From NCBI RefSeq assembly GCF_016698665.1, contig NZ_CP068046.1, forward strand, positions 2,170,001 through 2,234,000: a DNA stretch of 64,000 bases, written 5' to 3'. Source of the stretch: Devosia rhizoryzae. Lineage in GTDB: Bacteria; Pseudomonadota; Alphaproteobacteria; Rhizobiales; Devosiaceae. The notes beneath the pieces are model-generated. The model saw only the letters and a program-made list of their open reading frames with translations. It did no database searches and had not been told where the DNA came from. Of the stretch, positions 1 to 8,001 are shown piece after piece (positions within the stretch are counted from its first letter, which is position 1; the number at the start of each line of letters is the position of its first letter). Made by a program: the position numbers and the translations under genes.

Positions 1-864
1 GTGCCGGCGGCGATCCTGCCCGAGGTCAAGGACTGCGCCGACGATTTCGGCGTGACGGAAGAATTCGGCGCAGCGATCCCGATCCTGGGCGTTGCCGGCG
101 ACCAGCATGCGGCAACGATCGGACAGGCGTGCTTTGAGCCCGGCATGGTCAAATCGACCTATGGCACGGGGTGTTTTGCGCTGCTCAATACCGGCAAGGA
201 CATGGTGCGCAGCGACAACCGGCTGCTGACGACCATCGCCTACCGGCTGGATGGCGAAACGGTTTATGCGCTCGAGGGCGCGATCTTTATCGCTGGCGCC
301 GCCGTGCAGTGGATCCGCGATGGGCTCAAGCTCGTCAAGCATGCCAGCGAAACCGGGCCTTTGGCCGAGTCGGCGGACCCCAGCCAGAACGTTTACATGG
401 TGCCGGCCTTTGTGGGGCTCGGCGCGCCATGGTGGGATGCCGAGGCGCGGGGCGCCATCTATGGGCTGACGCGTAATTCGGGGCCGGCGGAGATCGCCAA
501 GGCCGCGCTCGAGGCGGTTTGCTACCAGACGCGCGACCTGCTGACGGCCATGCGCAAGGACTGGAAGACCGAGAGCGGCGACACGGTGCTGCGGGTCGAT
601 GGCGGCATGGTGGCGTCGGACTGGACCATGCAGTTTTTGGCCGATGTGCTGGACGCGCCGGTGGATCGCCCGGTTATCCTCGAGACCACGGCGCTGGGGG
701 CGGCGTGGCTGGCAGGGATGAAGGCGGGGATCTGGCCCCCTATGGCGGAGTTTGCCGAGAGTTGGGCGCGGGATCGGCGGTTCGAGCCGGAGATGGCGGA
801 CGAGGTGCGGGCGCGCAAGGTCAAGGGGTGGGATGAGGCGGTGAGAAGGACGCTCAGCGCCTGA
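1..864 (+). CDS. glpK: Glycerol kinase, 3' part (5' end outside window)
   Basis: Phosphorylates glycerol to sn-glycerol 3-phosphate with ATP in the cytoplasm. The 287 visible residues match the C-terminal 55-60% of FGGY-family glycerol kinases. A GVAGDQHA stretch near residue 30 is followed by the STYGTGCF phosphate-binding segment near residue 57, and [10 protein letters not shown] near residue 198 is the conserved ADENOSINE-type segment of the second lobe. The first visible codon is a GTG, but family length (about 500 residues) shows it is internal, so the true start lies upstream of the window. The stop is TGA at 862-864. A family A repeat follows directly, and the converging DUF1499 gene lies beyond it. 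Confidence 0.93.
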   Translation: MPAAILPEVKDCADDFGVTEEFGAAIPILGVAGDQHAATIGQACFEPGMVKSTYGTGCFALLNTGKDMVRSDNRLLTTIAYRLDGETVYALEGAIFIAGAAVQWIRDGLKLVKHASETGPLAESADPSQNVYMVPAFVGLGAPWWDAEARGAIYGLTRNSGPAEIAKAALEAVCYQTRDLLTAMRKDWKTESGDTVLRVDGGMVASDWTMQFLADVLDAPVDRPVILETTALGAAWLAGMKAGIWPPMAEFAESWARDRRFEPEMADEVRARKVKGWDEAVRRTLSA

Positions 865-880
865 GTGCGCTGAAACTCCA

Positions 881-954
881 CACCCCCTCCCTAGCTCTGC
901 TACGGCCTGCCGGCCTAGCGACGCTACCCTCCCCTCAAGGGGGAGGGTGAAGAA
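881..954 (+). repeat. Family A intergenic repeat, copy 1
   Basis: About 74 bp beginning CACCCCCTCCCTAGC and ending CCCTCAAGGGGGAGGGTGAA. It contains a CGGCCTGCCGGCC inner palindrome, and its C-rich start is complementary to its G-rich end, so it can fold into a long hairpin. It lies between the convergent glpK and DUF1499 genes, where it could end transcription from both sides (inference). Related copies are at 3555, 3650, 7310, 7409 and 8938. Confidence 0.8.
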
Positions 955-959
955 AGTGG

Positions 960-1763
960 TTACTCTTCGGCGGGGCCGGTTTCGACGTCGGGGGCGGCGT
1001 CTTCCTGGGTGACGACGGGGCCGGAAATGGTGGGGTTGTCGCGCAGGAATGCGGTGACTTCGTTGTCGAGGGCGACCAGGAAGTCGCTGATGCGATTGCC
1101 ATTGGAGCCGAAATCGTGCGGCGCACCGATGGAAGCGGAGCGCATGTCGACGGCGGCGCCTTCGGCCGTGGGCGTGACGCGGAGCACGGCTTCTTCGCGC
1201 CAGCCCGGAATGGTGACGATGCGCGCATTGATGCGGCCGATCTCACCCAGTTCGATCGGCTCGCGGCGCTGCCGGACATCCCAGCCCTGAGCGGTGACCA
1301 GGCGATCGACCAGGGCAAAAAGCTGGATGATATCGAGCGGGTAATCGCGGGTCGTGGCGTTGGGGAAAAGCCGCTGCTGCTCGGCCGGGGTCAGGAGGCT
1401 GGGCGGCGGAATGGTGGGCGTATCGGGCTCAAAGACCAACGGGAGTTCGCCGCGGGCGACGGTGGCGATATCGGTGACCGGCGGGTATTCGAGCCCCAGG
1501 CTGCCGTAATAGGCGAAGGGGAAAAGACAGAGCGTGCCGATGAGGAGGCCGGAGAGCGCCCTGCCCCAGCCCTGGTCGCCCGTGTACCAGAGGCGCACGA
1601 GCGCAATGACCGAGACGATGACGGTCAGTGCAGCAACGGCGCCGGCAAAGAGGATGACGGCGAGGAATGCTGGCGAATCCAGAAGGCGCTCGCGATGCAT
1701 GATCACGGGCAGGATCAGAAGCGGCAGCGCCAGGCTCGCCAGGCGGCGCGCCCAGATGGCCAT
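960..1763 (-). CDS. DUF1499 family membrane protein
   Basis: Function unknown. The N-terminal part has three hydrophobic segments (about residues 6-21, 32-58 and 69-87 from the ATG used here). A soluble domain of about 150 residues follows and resembles DUF1499: it has PNATTRDYPLD, a VDRLVTAQGWD helix and the late SNGNRISDFL segment. I start at the ATG ending at 1763 (267 residues); an in-frame GTG at 1790 would add nine residues, and neither has a strong ribosome binding site. The C-terminus is acidic and low-complexity. It converges with glpK across the family A repeat. Confidence 0.75.
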   Translation of the reverse strand: MAIWARRLASLALPLLILPVIMHRERLLDSPAFLAVILFAGAVAALTVIVSVIALVRLWYTGDQGWGRALSGLLIGTLCLFPFAYYGSLGLEYPPVTDIATVARGELPLVFEPDTPTIPPPSLLTPAEQQRLFPNATTRDYPLDIIQLFALVDRLVTAQGWDVRQRREPIELGEIGRINARIVTIPGWREEAVLRVTPTAEGAAVDMRSASIGAPHDFGSNGNRISDFLVALDNEVTAFLRDNPTISGPVVTQEDAAPDVETGPAEE

Positions 1764-1867
1764 TTTCGATGTTCTGATGACTATCCGCACGGAAAGCGTG
1801 ATCCTCGTTCGGCGGGAAGTTTAGGCTGGAGAAGTGAAGAACCCCTCATCCGCTCTTTAGGCACCGG

Positions 1868-2491
1868 TTAGGGATAAAGCCGTGTGCTGGTCCAGCTGTC
1901 GCCATCGCGGGTGAAGCGGACGCGGTCATGGAGGCGGTATTGGCCGTCTTTCCAGAACTCGATCTGGGTGGGGATGATGCGGTAGCCGGACCAATGGGCA
2001 GGACGGGGGGCGCCGGCATCGCCGACCATTTGAGTCAAGGCCTCGACTTCTTCGACCAGTTGCTGGCGACTGGCGAGGGGGCGCGATTGTTTCGATGTCG
2101 CGGAAGCCGTGCGGCTGCCCGGCGAGCGGGTGGCGAAATAGTCGTCGGCTTCCGCGTCGGTGACGACTTCCACCGGGCCGCGCATGCGGATCTGGCGGCG
2201 CAGCGACTTCCAGTGCATGACCATGGCCGCTTGAGGATTGACGGCAAGCTGGCGGCCCTTGGCGCTTTCGAAATTGGTGAAAAAGCAGAAGCCGCGCTCG
2301 TCACGCCGGTTAAGCAGAACCATGCGCACGTCCGGCAGGCCGGTCTCATCGGCGGTTGCCAGCGCCATGGCGTGAGGATCGTTGGGCTCGCTATCCTCGG
2401 CCAAAGCGAACCATTCTTCGAAGAGGGCGAAGGGATCGAGATCGGACCGATCGCCATCGTCGAACAAGCGCTCCGTCAGGGTCTGCAGCAT
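1868..2491 (-). CDS. pdxH: Pyridoxamine 5'-phosphate oxidase
   Basis: FMN-dependent oxidation of pyridoxine or pyridoxamine 5'-phosphate to pyridoxal 5'-phosphate, the last step of vitamin B6 synthesis and salvage. The 207 residues begin MLQTLTERLF. They show the FMN-binding core (VRMVLLNRRDERGFCFFTN, then SAKGRQL), the split-barrel segment MVMHWKSLRRQIRMRGPVE, and the family C-terminus with W-R-L-HDR (QYRLHDRVRF) ending RLYP. The reading frame stays open far upstream, antisense to dnaJ, but homology begins only at this ATG. It is divergent from dnaJ, with 96 bp between the starts. Confidence 0.93.
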   Translation of the reverse strand: MLQTLTERLFDDGDRSDLDPFALFEEWFALAEDSEPNDPHAMALATADETGLPDVRMVLLNRRDERGFCFFTNFESAKGRQLAVNPQAAMVMHWKSLRRQIRMRGPVEVVTDAEADDYFATRSPGSRTASATSKQSRPLASRQQLVEEVEALTQMVGDAGAPRPAHWSGYRIIPTQIEFWKDGQYRLHDRVRFTRDGDSWTSTRLYP

Positions 2492-2587
2492 GATGATTTT
2501 TCCTGCGACTGGACAAGGCCAAGGGGCGTCGCCATATAGGGCTGGAATAGTGGCGTCGGCAACGCCTAACCCATTGATTGGAACCGA

Positions 2588-3532
2588 ATGCGCGATCCTT
2601 ACACCGTACTTGGGGTGTCGCGGACCGCAAGCGAGAAGGACGTCAAGTCCGCTTATCGCAAGCTGGCCAAGAAGTACCACCCCGACCAGAACCCCGATGA
2701 CCCGTCGGCTCACGGCAAATTCGCCGAGGCGACGCATGCCTATGACCTGTTGAACGATGCCGAAAAGCGGGCGCAATTCGACCGTGGCGAAATCGACGCC
2801 GGCGGCAATCCGCGCTTTGCCGGCTTCGGTGGCGGCCAGCGCGGCGCGCGGCCGGGCGCCGGCGCGGGAGGGGGCGGCTTTTCGGCCGAGGACATCCTCA
2901 AGGAGTTCATGAGCGGTTTTGGCGGGCAACCGCGGGGCGGAGCACGGCCGGGCGCTGGCGGCGCACAATGGGATCCGTTTACCGGCGCGGCCGGTGGCGG
3001 AGCCGGCGCGCGGATGGCGCAAAAAGGCGACGACATCGTCGTCAATGTGGCGGTGTCGCTCGAAGACGCGCATAAGGCCGCCTCGGTGCCGGTGCGGATG
3101 CCGACGGGCAAGGTGCTCAACGTCAAGCTGCCCGAAAAGGTGGACGAAGGCCAGCAGATTCGGCTGAAGGGCCAAGGTTCGCCCGGACCGCTCGGAGAGC
3201 CCGGCGATGCCCTGGTGACGGTCAAGTTCGAGAAGTCGAAGGTTTTCCGCCGCGACGGGCAGGATATCCGCACCGATGTGGCGGTGACGCTTTATGAAGC
3301 GGTGCTCGGCGCCAAGGTGCGGGTGCCGACGCTCGATGGCTCCGTGGAACTGAACCTGCCGCCCGGTGTGGATACATCCAAGGCGCTTCGGCTCAAGGGC
3401 AAGGGGCTTTATGGCGACGGCGATCTTTATGTGAACGTGCGCGTGGTCTTGCCGCCCGGCGGCGACGCGGATCTTGAGGCGCTGGCACGATTCATGCGGG
3501 ACCAGAAGCCGTATTCGGTGCGGGAAGGGTAA
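2588..3532 (+). CDS. DnaJ-class co-chaperone, CbpA type
   Basis: J-domain co-chaperone that stimulates a DnaK/Hsp70 ATPase. The J domain spans residues 1-65, with the catalytic HPD at 31-33. A Gly/Phe/Ala-rich linker follows at about 78-130 (repeated GGARPGAG-like units), then the two beta-rich client-binding domains (VVNVAVSLEDAHKAA, later DVAVTLYEAVLGAKVRVPT). There is no CxxCxGxG zinc-finger region, so this is the type II/CbpA form and not canonical DnaJ. At 314 residues it has normal CbpA length. The gene ends 23 bp before a pair of facing family A repeats. Confidence 0.92.
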   Translation: MRDPYTVLGVSRTASEKDVKSAYRKLAKKYHPDQNPDDPSAHGKFAEATHAYDLLNDAEKRAQFDRGEIDAGGNPRFAGFGGGQRGARPGAGAGGGGFSAEDILKEFMSGFGGQPRGGARPGAGGAQWDPFTGAAGGGAGARMAQKGDDIVVNVAVSLEDAHKAASVPVRMPTGKVLNVKLPEKVDEGQQIRLKGQGSPGPLGEPGDALVTVKFEKSKVFRRDGQDIRTDVAVTLYEAVLGAKVRVPTLDGSVELNLPPGVDTSKALRLKGKGLYGDGDLYVNVRVVLPPGGDADLEALARFMRDQKPYSVREG

Positions 3533-3554
3533 GCCGAGGGCGCTGAGGGGACGA

Positions 3555-3627
3555 CACCCCCTCCCTAGCTTCGCTAAGCCTTGCGGCTAAGCTGCGCTAC
3601 CCTCCCCTCTGAGGGGGAGGGTGAAGA
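3555..3627 (+). repeat. Family A intergenic repeat, copy 2
   Basis: CACCCCCTCCCTAGC start, GCCTTGCGGCTAAG inner stem, and CCCCTCTGAGGGGGAGGGTGAAG end. It faces copy 3 across 22 bp, so the pair forms a large inverted repeat at the dnaJ/sua5 convergence point. Confidence 0.8.
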
Positions 3628-3649
3628 GTGGGTGGCCCACACTGGGTGT

Positions 3650-3721
3650 CACCCTCCCCCTTGAGGGGAGGGCAAGCAGAGCTTGGCGAGGTACGAGCCT
3701 AGCGGCGCTCGGGAGGGGGTA
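3650..3721 (-). repeat. Family A repeat, copy 3, overlapping the sua5 3' end
   Basis: Inverted copy of family A (CACCCTCCCCCTTGAGGGG, ending GGGAGGGGGTA). Its right end lies inside the sua5 coding sequence (from 3699) and encodes the protein's final IPPPERR residues and the TAG stop. Confidence 0.8.
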
Positions 3722-4655
3722 TTCTTGGTGCGGCTGCCCGGCGCAGGCGGTCGTTGATGGCTTCGCCGAGGCCGGTTTCGGGGATGGGCGAGACGGCGAT
3801 CATCCCTGCGCCTGTCGCGTCCAGTTCATGCAGCATCGAGAACAGGTTGCGGGCGGCTTCGTGGAGGTCGGCGCTGGGCGAGAGGTTACGCGTGGGGCCG
3901 TCGTGGGTTTGCGCGGGGCCGAAGGCGAGCCAGGCTTCGCCGGGATTCGGCGCGGTCTCCAGGCGCATGTGGGCGTTGGGGGCGTAGTGGCTGAGGAGCA
4001 TGCCGGGAGCGGCGATTTCGGCGCCTTCTGCGGCCTGCTCGACCGGAAGGCCGATGAAAGCTTCGATGGTTTCGCGCGGCAGGGCGCCGGCGCGGAGCTG
4101 GATCAGGCGGTTGCCGTCGACGGCAAGGATGGTCGACTCGACGCCTGCCGTGCAGGGTCCGCCATCGAGGACCTCGACCTTGCCGTCAAAACCGCGGCGG
4201 ACCTGGTCGGCTGTCGTGGGCGAGAGCTTGCCGGAGGGATTGGCGGAGGGCGCGGCGAGCGGGCGCGCGGTGGCGCGAAGAAGGTCGAGCGCGACGGGGT
4301 GGTCGGGGACGCGCAGGGCTACAGTGTCGAGCCCTGCCGTGGCGACGTCAGCCAAGCCGTGACCGGGGCTGAGGGGAACCACAAGGCTTAGCGGGCCGGG
4401 CCAGAAGTTTTCGGCCAATTGGCGCGCCAGCGGCGGAAAGGTACCCAGCGTTTCGGCCATGGCGAGATCGGCAACGTGGACGATCAACGGATTGAAGCGC
4501 GGCCGGCCCTTGGTCTCGTAGATCCACAGCACCGCATCGGCATTGGTGGCGTCGGCGCCGAGGCCGTAGACGGTTTCGGTCGGGAAGGCGACGAGTGCGC
4601 CGGCACGAAGGCGGGCGGCAGCTTGCTGGATCGCTTGGGCGTCTGGGGCGTTCAT
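3699..4655 (-). CDS. L-threonylcarbamoyladenylate synthase, Sua5 type
   Basis: Makes threonylcarbamoyl-AMP from threonine, bicarbonate and ATP for the t6A37 modification of ANN-decoding tRNAs. The YrdC domain covers about residues 10-200: FPTETVYGLGADA near 26-38, KGRPRFNPL near 50-58 and LAAPSANPSGKLSPTT near 133-148. A linker and the C-terminal Sua5 domain follow, with LSHYAPNAHMRL. The 318 residues fit the two-domain Sua5 form and exceed the single-domain TsaC. The last seven residues, IPPPERR, are encoded by a family A repeat. The start ATG ends at 4655, 65 bp from the divergent deacetylase gene. Confidence 0.93.
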   Translation of the reverse strand: MNAPDAQAIQQAAARLRAGALVAFPTETVYGLGADATNADAVLWIYETKGRPRFNPLIVHVADLAMAETLGTFPPLARQLAENFWPGPLSLVVPLSPGHGLADVATAGLDTVALRVPDHPVALDLLRATARPLAAPSANPSGKLSPTTADQVRRGFDGKVEVLDGGPCTAGVESTILAVDGNRLIQLRAGALPRETIEAFIGLPVEQAAEGAEIAAPGMLLSHYAPNAHMRLETAPNPGEAWLAFGPAQTHDGPTRNLSPSADLHEAARNLFSMLHELDATGAGMIAVSPIPETGLGEAINDRLRRAAAPRIPPPERR

Positions 4656-4720
4656 GGACGTGGTTTGACAACAGCTCTCCTGCGCGTCAAGACGAGAGCG
4701 GACCTTGCGGGAGAGCGCAT

Positions 4721-5647
4721 GTGACGACGCTTCTGGTCAGCCAGCCCAATTTTGCCGATCACCAGACGCCGCAGGGGCATCCCGAGCGGGCGGATCGCAT
4801 TCGCGCCGTGGACGAGACGCTGCAGGCGCCAGAGTTTGGCAAGCTCTTGCGGCGCGTGGCGCCCTATGGCGACATTACCCTGGCCGAGCTCGTGCATGAT
4901 GCGGGCTATCTCGGCCGCCTGCGCACGGCTCGTCCGGCAGAGGGCATCGGGCAGATCGATGCCGACACGTTTATCTCGGGCGGCTCGCTCGATGTGGTGG
5001 CGACAGGCCTGGGCGGGGCGCTCGCCGGGCTCGATGCGGTGCTGTTGGGCGAGGCCGAAAATGCCTTCTGCGCCATCCGGCCGCCGGGACATCACGCCGA
5101 GATTTCGACGCCGATGGGCTTTTGCCTGATCAACACCGTGGCGGTGGTGGCGCGGGAAGCGCAGCGCAAATATGGGGCCGAGCGGGTTGCGATCGTCGAT
5201 TTCGACGTCCATCACGGCAATGGCACGCAGGACATTTTCAAGGACGATCCCAGCGTCTTTTACGCGTCGAGCCACCAATTGCCGCTTTATCCCGGCACCG
5301 GGCATCCGAGCGAGACAGGCGTCGGCAATATCGTCAATGCGGCGCTGGCGCCCCATTCCGGTGGCGAGGCGATGCGCGAGGCCTATCGCGAGCAGATCCT
5401 GCCGGCGTTGGAAAATTTTGCGCCCGACCTGCTGCTGCTTTCCGCTGGCTTCGACGCGCATGAGCGCGATCCGCTGGCGCAGCTGGAATGGATCGATACG
5501 GACTTCGCCTGGGTGACGGGCAAGCTGATGGAGGTGGCCGGGCGGCGCTGTTCCAACCGCATTGTGTCGCTGCTCGAAGGTGGTTATGACCTCAAGGGCC
5601 TGAGCGGCGGCGTGCGGCAGCACGTGCTGACGCTGCTCAATGGCTGA
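4721..5647 (+). CDS. Histone-deacetylase-like amidohydrolase
   Basis: Zinc-dependent deacetylase superfamily (HDAC/AcuC/acetylpolyamine amidohydrolase); the bacterial substrate is not evident. In the 308-residue protein starting at GTG 4721, the active-site pair HH is at about 124-125 in PPGHHAEIS, and the zinc-site segment DFDVHHGNGTQ is at about 160-170. LLSAGFDAHERDPL supplies the remaining metal aspartate and LLEGGYDLKGLS ends the active-site loop. I chose GTG because GGGAGAG lies just upstream and the frame before it overlaps sua5. It forms a likely co-transcribed unit with xseB, 19 bp downstream. Confidence 0.9.
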   Translation: MTTLLVSQPNFADHQTPQGHPERADRIRAVDETLQAPEFGKLLRRVAPYGDITLAELVHDAGYLGRLRTARPAEGIGQIDADTFISGGSLDVVATGLGGALAGLDAVLLGEAENAFCAIRPPGHHAEISTPMGFCLINTVAVVAREAQRKYGAERVAIVDFDVHHGNGTQDIFKDDPSVFYASSHQLPLYPGTGHPSETGVGNIVNAALAPHSGGEAMREAYREQILPALENFAPDLLLLSAGFDAHERDPLAQLEWIDTDFAWVTGKLMEVAGRRCSNRIVSLLEGGYDLKGLSGGVRQHVLTLLNG

Positions 5648-5666
5648 ATCTTAGACGGGATTTCCG

Positions 5667-5918
5667 ATGGCCGACACTGCACATGACGACGTGAAAACGC
5701 TGAACTTCGAGGCGGCGCTGGAACAGCTCGAAGGCATCGTGCAGAAGCTCGAGAGCGGCCGCGCGCCGCTGGCGGAATCGATTGCGATCTATGAGCGCGG
5801 CGAAGCGCTGAAGGCGCATTGCGAGATGCTGCTCAAGACGGCGGAAGCGCGGATCGAAAAGATCACGCTCAGCCGCGAGGGCAAGGCGATCGGGACCGAG
5901 CCGCTTGACGCTCAGTAA
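5667..5918 (+). CDS. xseB: Exodeoxyribonuclease VII small subunit
   Basis: Small helical subunit of ExoVII, which degrades single-stranded DNA together with the large subunit XseA (not in this window). The 83 residues contain the family core [18 protein letters not shown], followed by [14 protein letters not shown] and [10 protein letters not shown]. Length is typical (about 80). It follows the deacetylase gene by 19 bp and precedes the SCO gene across 69 bp that hold a family B repeat. Confidence 0.93.
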   Translation: MADTAHDDVKTLNFEAALEQLEGIVQKLESGRAPLAESIAIYERGEALKAHCEMLLKTAEARIEKITLSREGKAIGTEPLDAQ

Positions 5919-5925
5919 TCAAGAG

Positions 5926-5975
5926 ACCCCCACCCGGCCTCCCCCTGCAGAAGGGGGAGGAGTTCGGCTGGTGGC
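5926..5975 (+). repeat. Family B intergenic repeat, single copy
   Basis: CCCCCACCCGGCCTCCCCC, then TGCAGAAGGGGGAGGAG. The C-rich and G-rich arms form a hairpin (CTCCCCCTGCAGAAGGGGGAGG type). It lies between xseB and the SCO gene. Related copies occur as facing pairs at 30297/30374 and 31919/31999. Confidence 0.7.
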
Positions 5976-5987
5976 TGCGGGACGATC

Positions 5988-6584
5988 ATGACCAACAACA
6001 TCTTGCGCAATTTTCGGGTCGTGCTCTGGGTGCTGGTGGCCGTGGTGGCGATCGGGGCGACGGCGCTTTTTGTGTTTCGGCCACCGCAGCGGCCGCTGGG
6101 CGTAACGGGACAGGAATTTGCGCTGGCCTCGACCAAGGGCGGTGAATTCACGCAGGCCTCGCTCGCCGGAACGCCGAGCCTTGTATTCTTCGGCTATACG
6201 CACTGCCCCGAAGTCTGCCCGACGACGCTGGCGGAGACCACCGCGTGGCGCAACCAGTTGGGGCTGAGCGAAGAGGACCTGCGCATCATCTTCGTCACGG
6301 TCGATCCCGAGCGGGATACGGCCGAGATGGTCAAGACCTATGTGGAAGGCTTCGATCCGAGCGTCATCGGGCTGGTGGGGACGCCGGACGAAACCGAGAA
6401 GGCCAAGGCGGCGTTCGGGGTGTTTTCTGAGAAGGCCGGCGATGTCGCAAGCGACTATTATACCGTTAACCACACGGCGCTGACCTTTCTGATCGATGAC
6501 GATGGCAGCTTCGAGGGCACCATTGCCTACGAAGAAGCCAGCGACACCGCGCTGGCCAAGATCGAGCGGCTGGTTCGCGGTTGA
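5988..6584 (+). CDS. SCO1/SenC family copper chaperone
   Basis: Membrane-anchored thioredoxin-fold protein that helps insert copper into the CuA centre of cytochrome c oxidase. One N-terminal membrane segment (about residues 10-30) is followed by a periplasmic domain with the copper/redox motif C73-x3-C77 (THCPEVCP) and the third ligand H162 in VNHTALTF. The 198 residues match family length. Its stop overlaps the next gene's TTG start, so the two are translationally coupled. Confidence 0.93.
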   Translation: MTNNILRNFRVVLWVLVAVVAIGATALFVFRPPQRPLGVTGQEFALASTKGGEFTQASLAGTPSLVFFGYTHCPEVCPTTLAETTAWRNQLGLSEEDLRIIFVTVDPERDTAEMVKTYVEGFDPSVIGLVGTPDETEKAKAAFGVFSEKAGDVASDYYTVNHTALTFLIDDDGSFEGTIAYEEASDTALAKIERLVRG

Positions 6585-7333
6585 GCCGCATCCGGCTCGA
6601 CCTGATGCTGGAGCAGCGCGGGCTGATGCCGAGCCGGGCGCGCGCTCGTGACGCGATCTTGCGCGGCACCGTGACGGTGAATGGCGCAGCGGCGAAGAAG
6701 CCTAACCAGATGGTGGACGATGGAGACGTGATCGCGATCAGCGATCCCGCATCTGGCTATGTGTCGCGTGCGGCGCTGAAGCTGATTGCGGGTCTCGATG
6801 CGGGCGGTGTCGCGGTCGAAGGCAAGGTGTGCCTCGATGTGGGATCGTCGACGGGCGGCTTTACCCAGGTGCTGCTCGAGCGCGGGGCGGCGCGGGTTTA
6901 TGCGGTGGATGTGGGCCACGACCAGTTGCATGCCAGCCTACGGGAGGACACGCGAGTGGTGAGCCTTGAGGGCACCAATGCGCGGGAGCTCGGTCGCGAG
7001 ACGATCCCGGACGTGGTGGACCTCCTTGTTTCCGACGTGAGCTTTGTGTCGGTGACCAAGGTGCTGGCCGCGCCCTTGGGGCTTTGTGGGCCGGAGGCGC
7101 AAGCCGTGGTGCTGTTCAAGCCGCAGTTCGAGGTGGGGCGGGAATTCGTCGGGTCAGGCGGCGTGGTGCGGGACGCAGAGGCCAGCGCCCGAGCGATGGC
7201 CGAGGTGGTGCGGTTCGTCGAGGGGCATGGGTTTGGGCTCATGACCGCGGTGGTGTCGCCGATTGCCGGTGGGGATGGGAATTTGGAAACGGTGCTGGTG
7301 TTTGAAAGAACACCCCCTTCCGAGCGCCGCTAA
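6581..7333 (+). CDS. TlyA family rRNA methyltransferase/hemolysin-like
   Basis: S4-domain plus FtsJ-like SAM methyltransferase; characterised TlyA proteins 2'-O-methylate 16S and 23S rRNA cytidines. The S4 RNA-binding domain is at about residues 4-60 (LDLMLEQRGLMPSRARARDAI). The SAM-binding loop DVGSSTGGF is at 86-94, and DLLVSDVSFVS near 147 and LFKPQFEVG near 175 follow. Translation starts at TTG 6581, overlapping the SCO stop. The last residues, TPPSERR, and the stop are encoded by a family A repeat. Confidence 0.9.
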   Translation: MSRIRLDLMLEQRGLMPSRARARDAILRGTVTVNGAAAKKPNQMVDDGDVIAISDPASGYVSRAALKLIAGLDAGGVAVEGKVCLDVGSSTGGFTQVLLERGAARVYAVDVGHDQLHASLREDTRVVSLEGTNARELGRETIPDVVDLLVSDVSFVSVTKVLAAPLGLCGPEAQAVVLFKPQFEVGREFVGSGGVVRDAEASARAMAEVVRFVEGHGFGLMTAVVSPIAGGDGNLETVLVFERTPPSERR

Positions 7334-7385
7334 GGTCCTTTGGACCTAAGCTTTGCTTGCCTTCCCCTCTGAGGGGGAAGGTGGG
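7310..7385 (+). repeat. Family A repeat, copy 4, overlapping the tlyA 3' end
   Basis: ACACCCCCTTCCGAGC start, AAGGTCCTTTGGACCTAAGC inner palindrome, CCCCTCTGAGGGGGAAGG end. Positions 7310-7333 are coding and give the C-terminal tail and TAA of the TlyA protein. It faces copy 5. Confidence 0.8.
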
Positions 7386-7408
7386 CGTCGAGAATGTGGC
7401 ACCTCTTC

Positions 7409-7476
7409 ACCTTCCCCCTTGAGGGGAAGGCAAGCGAAGCTTAGCCGTCAGGCTTAGCGTAGCTCGGAAGGGGGTT
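7409..7476 (-). repeat. Family A repeat, copy 5 (inverted)
   Basis: CACCTTCCCCCTTGAGGGG start, GCTTAGCCGTCAGGCTTAGC inner stem, CGGAAGGGGGTTG end. It is inverted relative to copy 4, 23 bp away, and ends 5 bp before the CAP-protein stop codon. Confidence 0.8.
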
Positions 7477-7481
7477 GTTAT

Positions 7482-7997
7482 TTACGAATACCAGGCCTCG
7501 AACGGCCCACCCGCAATCAGCGCCCAGTAGAGCTTGCCGGAGCCGGTGCGGGCGAAGGCGAGGCCGAACTCGACGAATTTGGGGGATAGGAGCGTGGCGC
7601 GGTGGCCGCTGGAGGCGAGCCAGCCGTCGATGGTGGCCGGCAGGGTCTGGTAGCCCTTGGCCACGTTTTCACCCACAGCCGTCTGATAACCGGCGGCGCT
7701 GACGCGCTGGCGGAGCGTGGTGCCCAGATTGTGGCTGAGCGTGTCCTTGCTGGCCATGAGGCGGGCCTGGGATCGCGCGGCGGTTTCGAGGGCCGGATTG
7801 TAGCTCCAGGGAGCGGCGCCGTGCTTGCGGCGAGTGGCGTTGATGGCGGCGACGATCTGCTCGCGCGTCAGGTCCTCGGGGCGATCGGACGTGGGCGCCG
7901 TTGCGGGCCGCGGCGTGATGGGGGCGGTGCTGGCGCAGGCGGACAGGATGGCAGCGCTGCCGAGGACGAGAACGGAGCGGCGGGTAAGCTGGGTCAT
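7482..7997 (-). CDS. CAP/SCP-domain lipoprotein
   Basis: Secreted CAP-superfamily protein of unknown role. The 171 residues begin MTQLTRRSVLVLGSAAILSAC, a lipoprotein signal with a cysteine at about residue 21 after a twin-Arg-like RR. A proline/threonine linker follows, then the CAP domain with INATRRKHG, SHNLGTTLRQRV, GENVAKGY and SSGHRATLLSPKF. I chose the ATG ending at 7997 because it falls 4 bp after the upstream kinase stop and directly precedes the signal peptide; a start at 8024 would overlap the kinase. Confidence 0.87.
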   Translation of the reverse strand: MTQLTRRSVLVLGSAAILSACASTAPITPRPATAPTSDRPEDLTREQIVAAINATRRKHGAAPWSYNPALETAARSQARLMASKDTLSHNLGTTLRQRVSAAGYQTAVGENVAKGYQTLPATIDGWLASSGHRATLLSPKFVEFGLAFARTGSGKLYWALIAGGPFEAWYS

Positions 7998-8001
7998 GAC
8001 G

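Noticed and set aside
2492..3175. N-terminal extension of the pdxH frame to 435 codons
   Set aside because: The extra 228 codons are antisense to the dnaJ-like gene and have no protein-like pattern; PdxH homology starts at the ATG ending at 2491.
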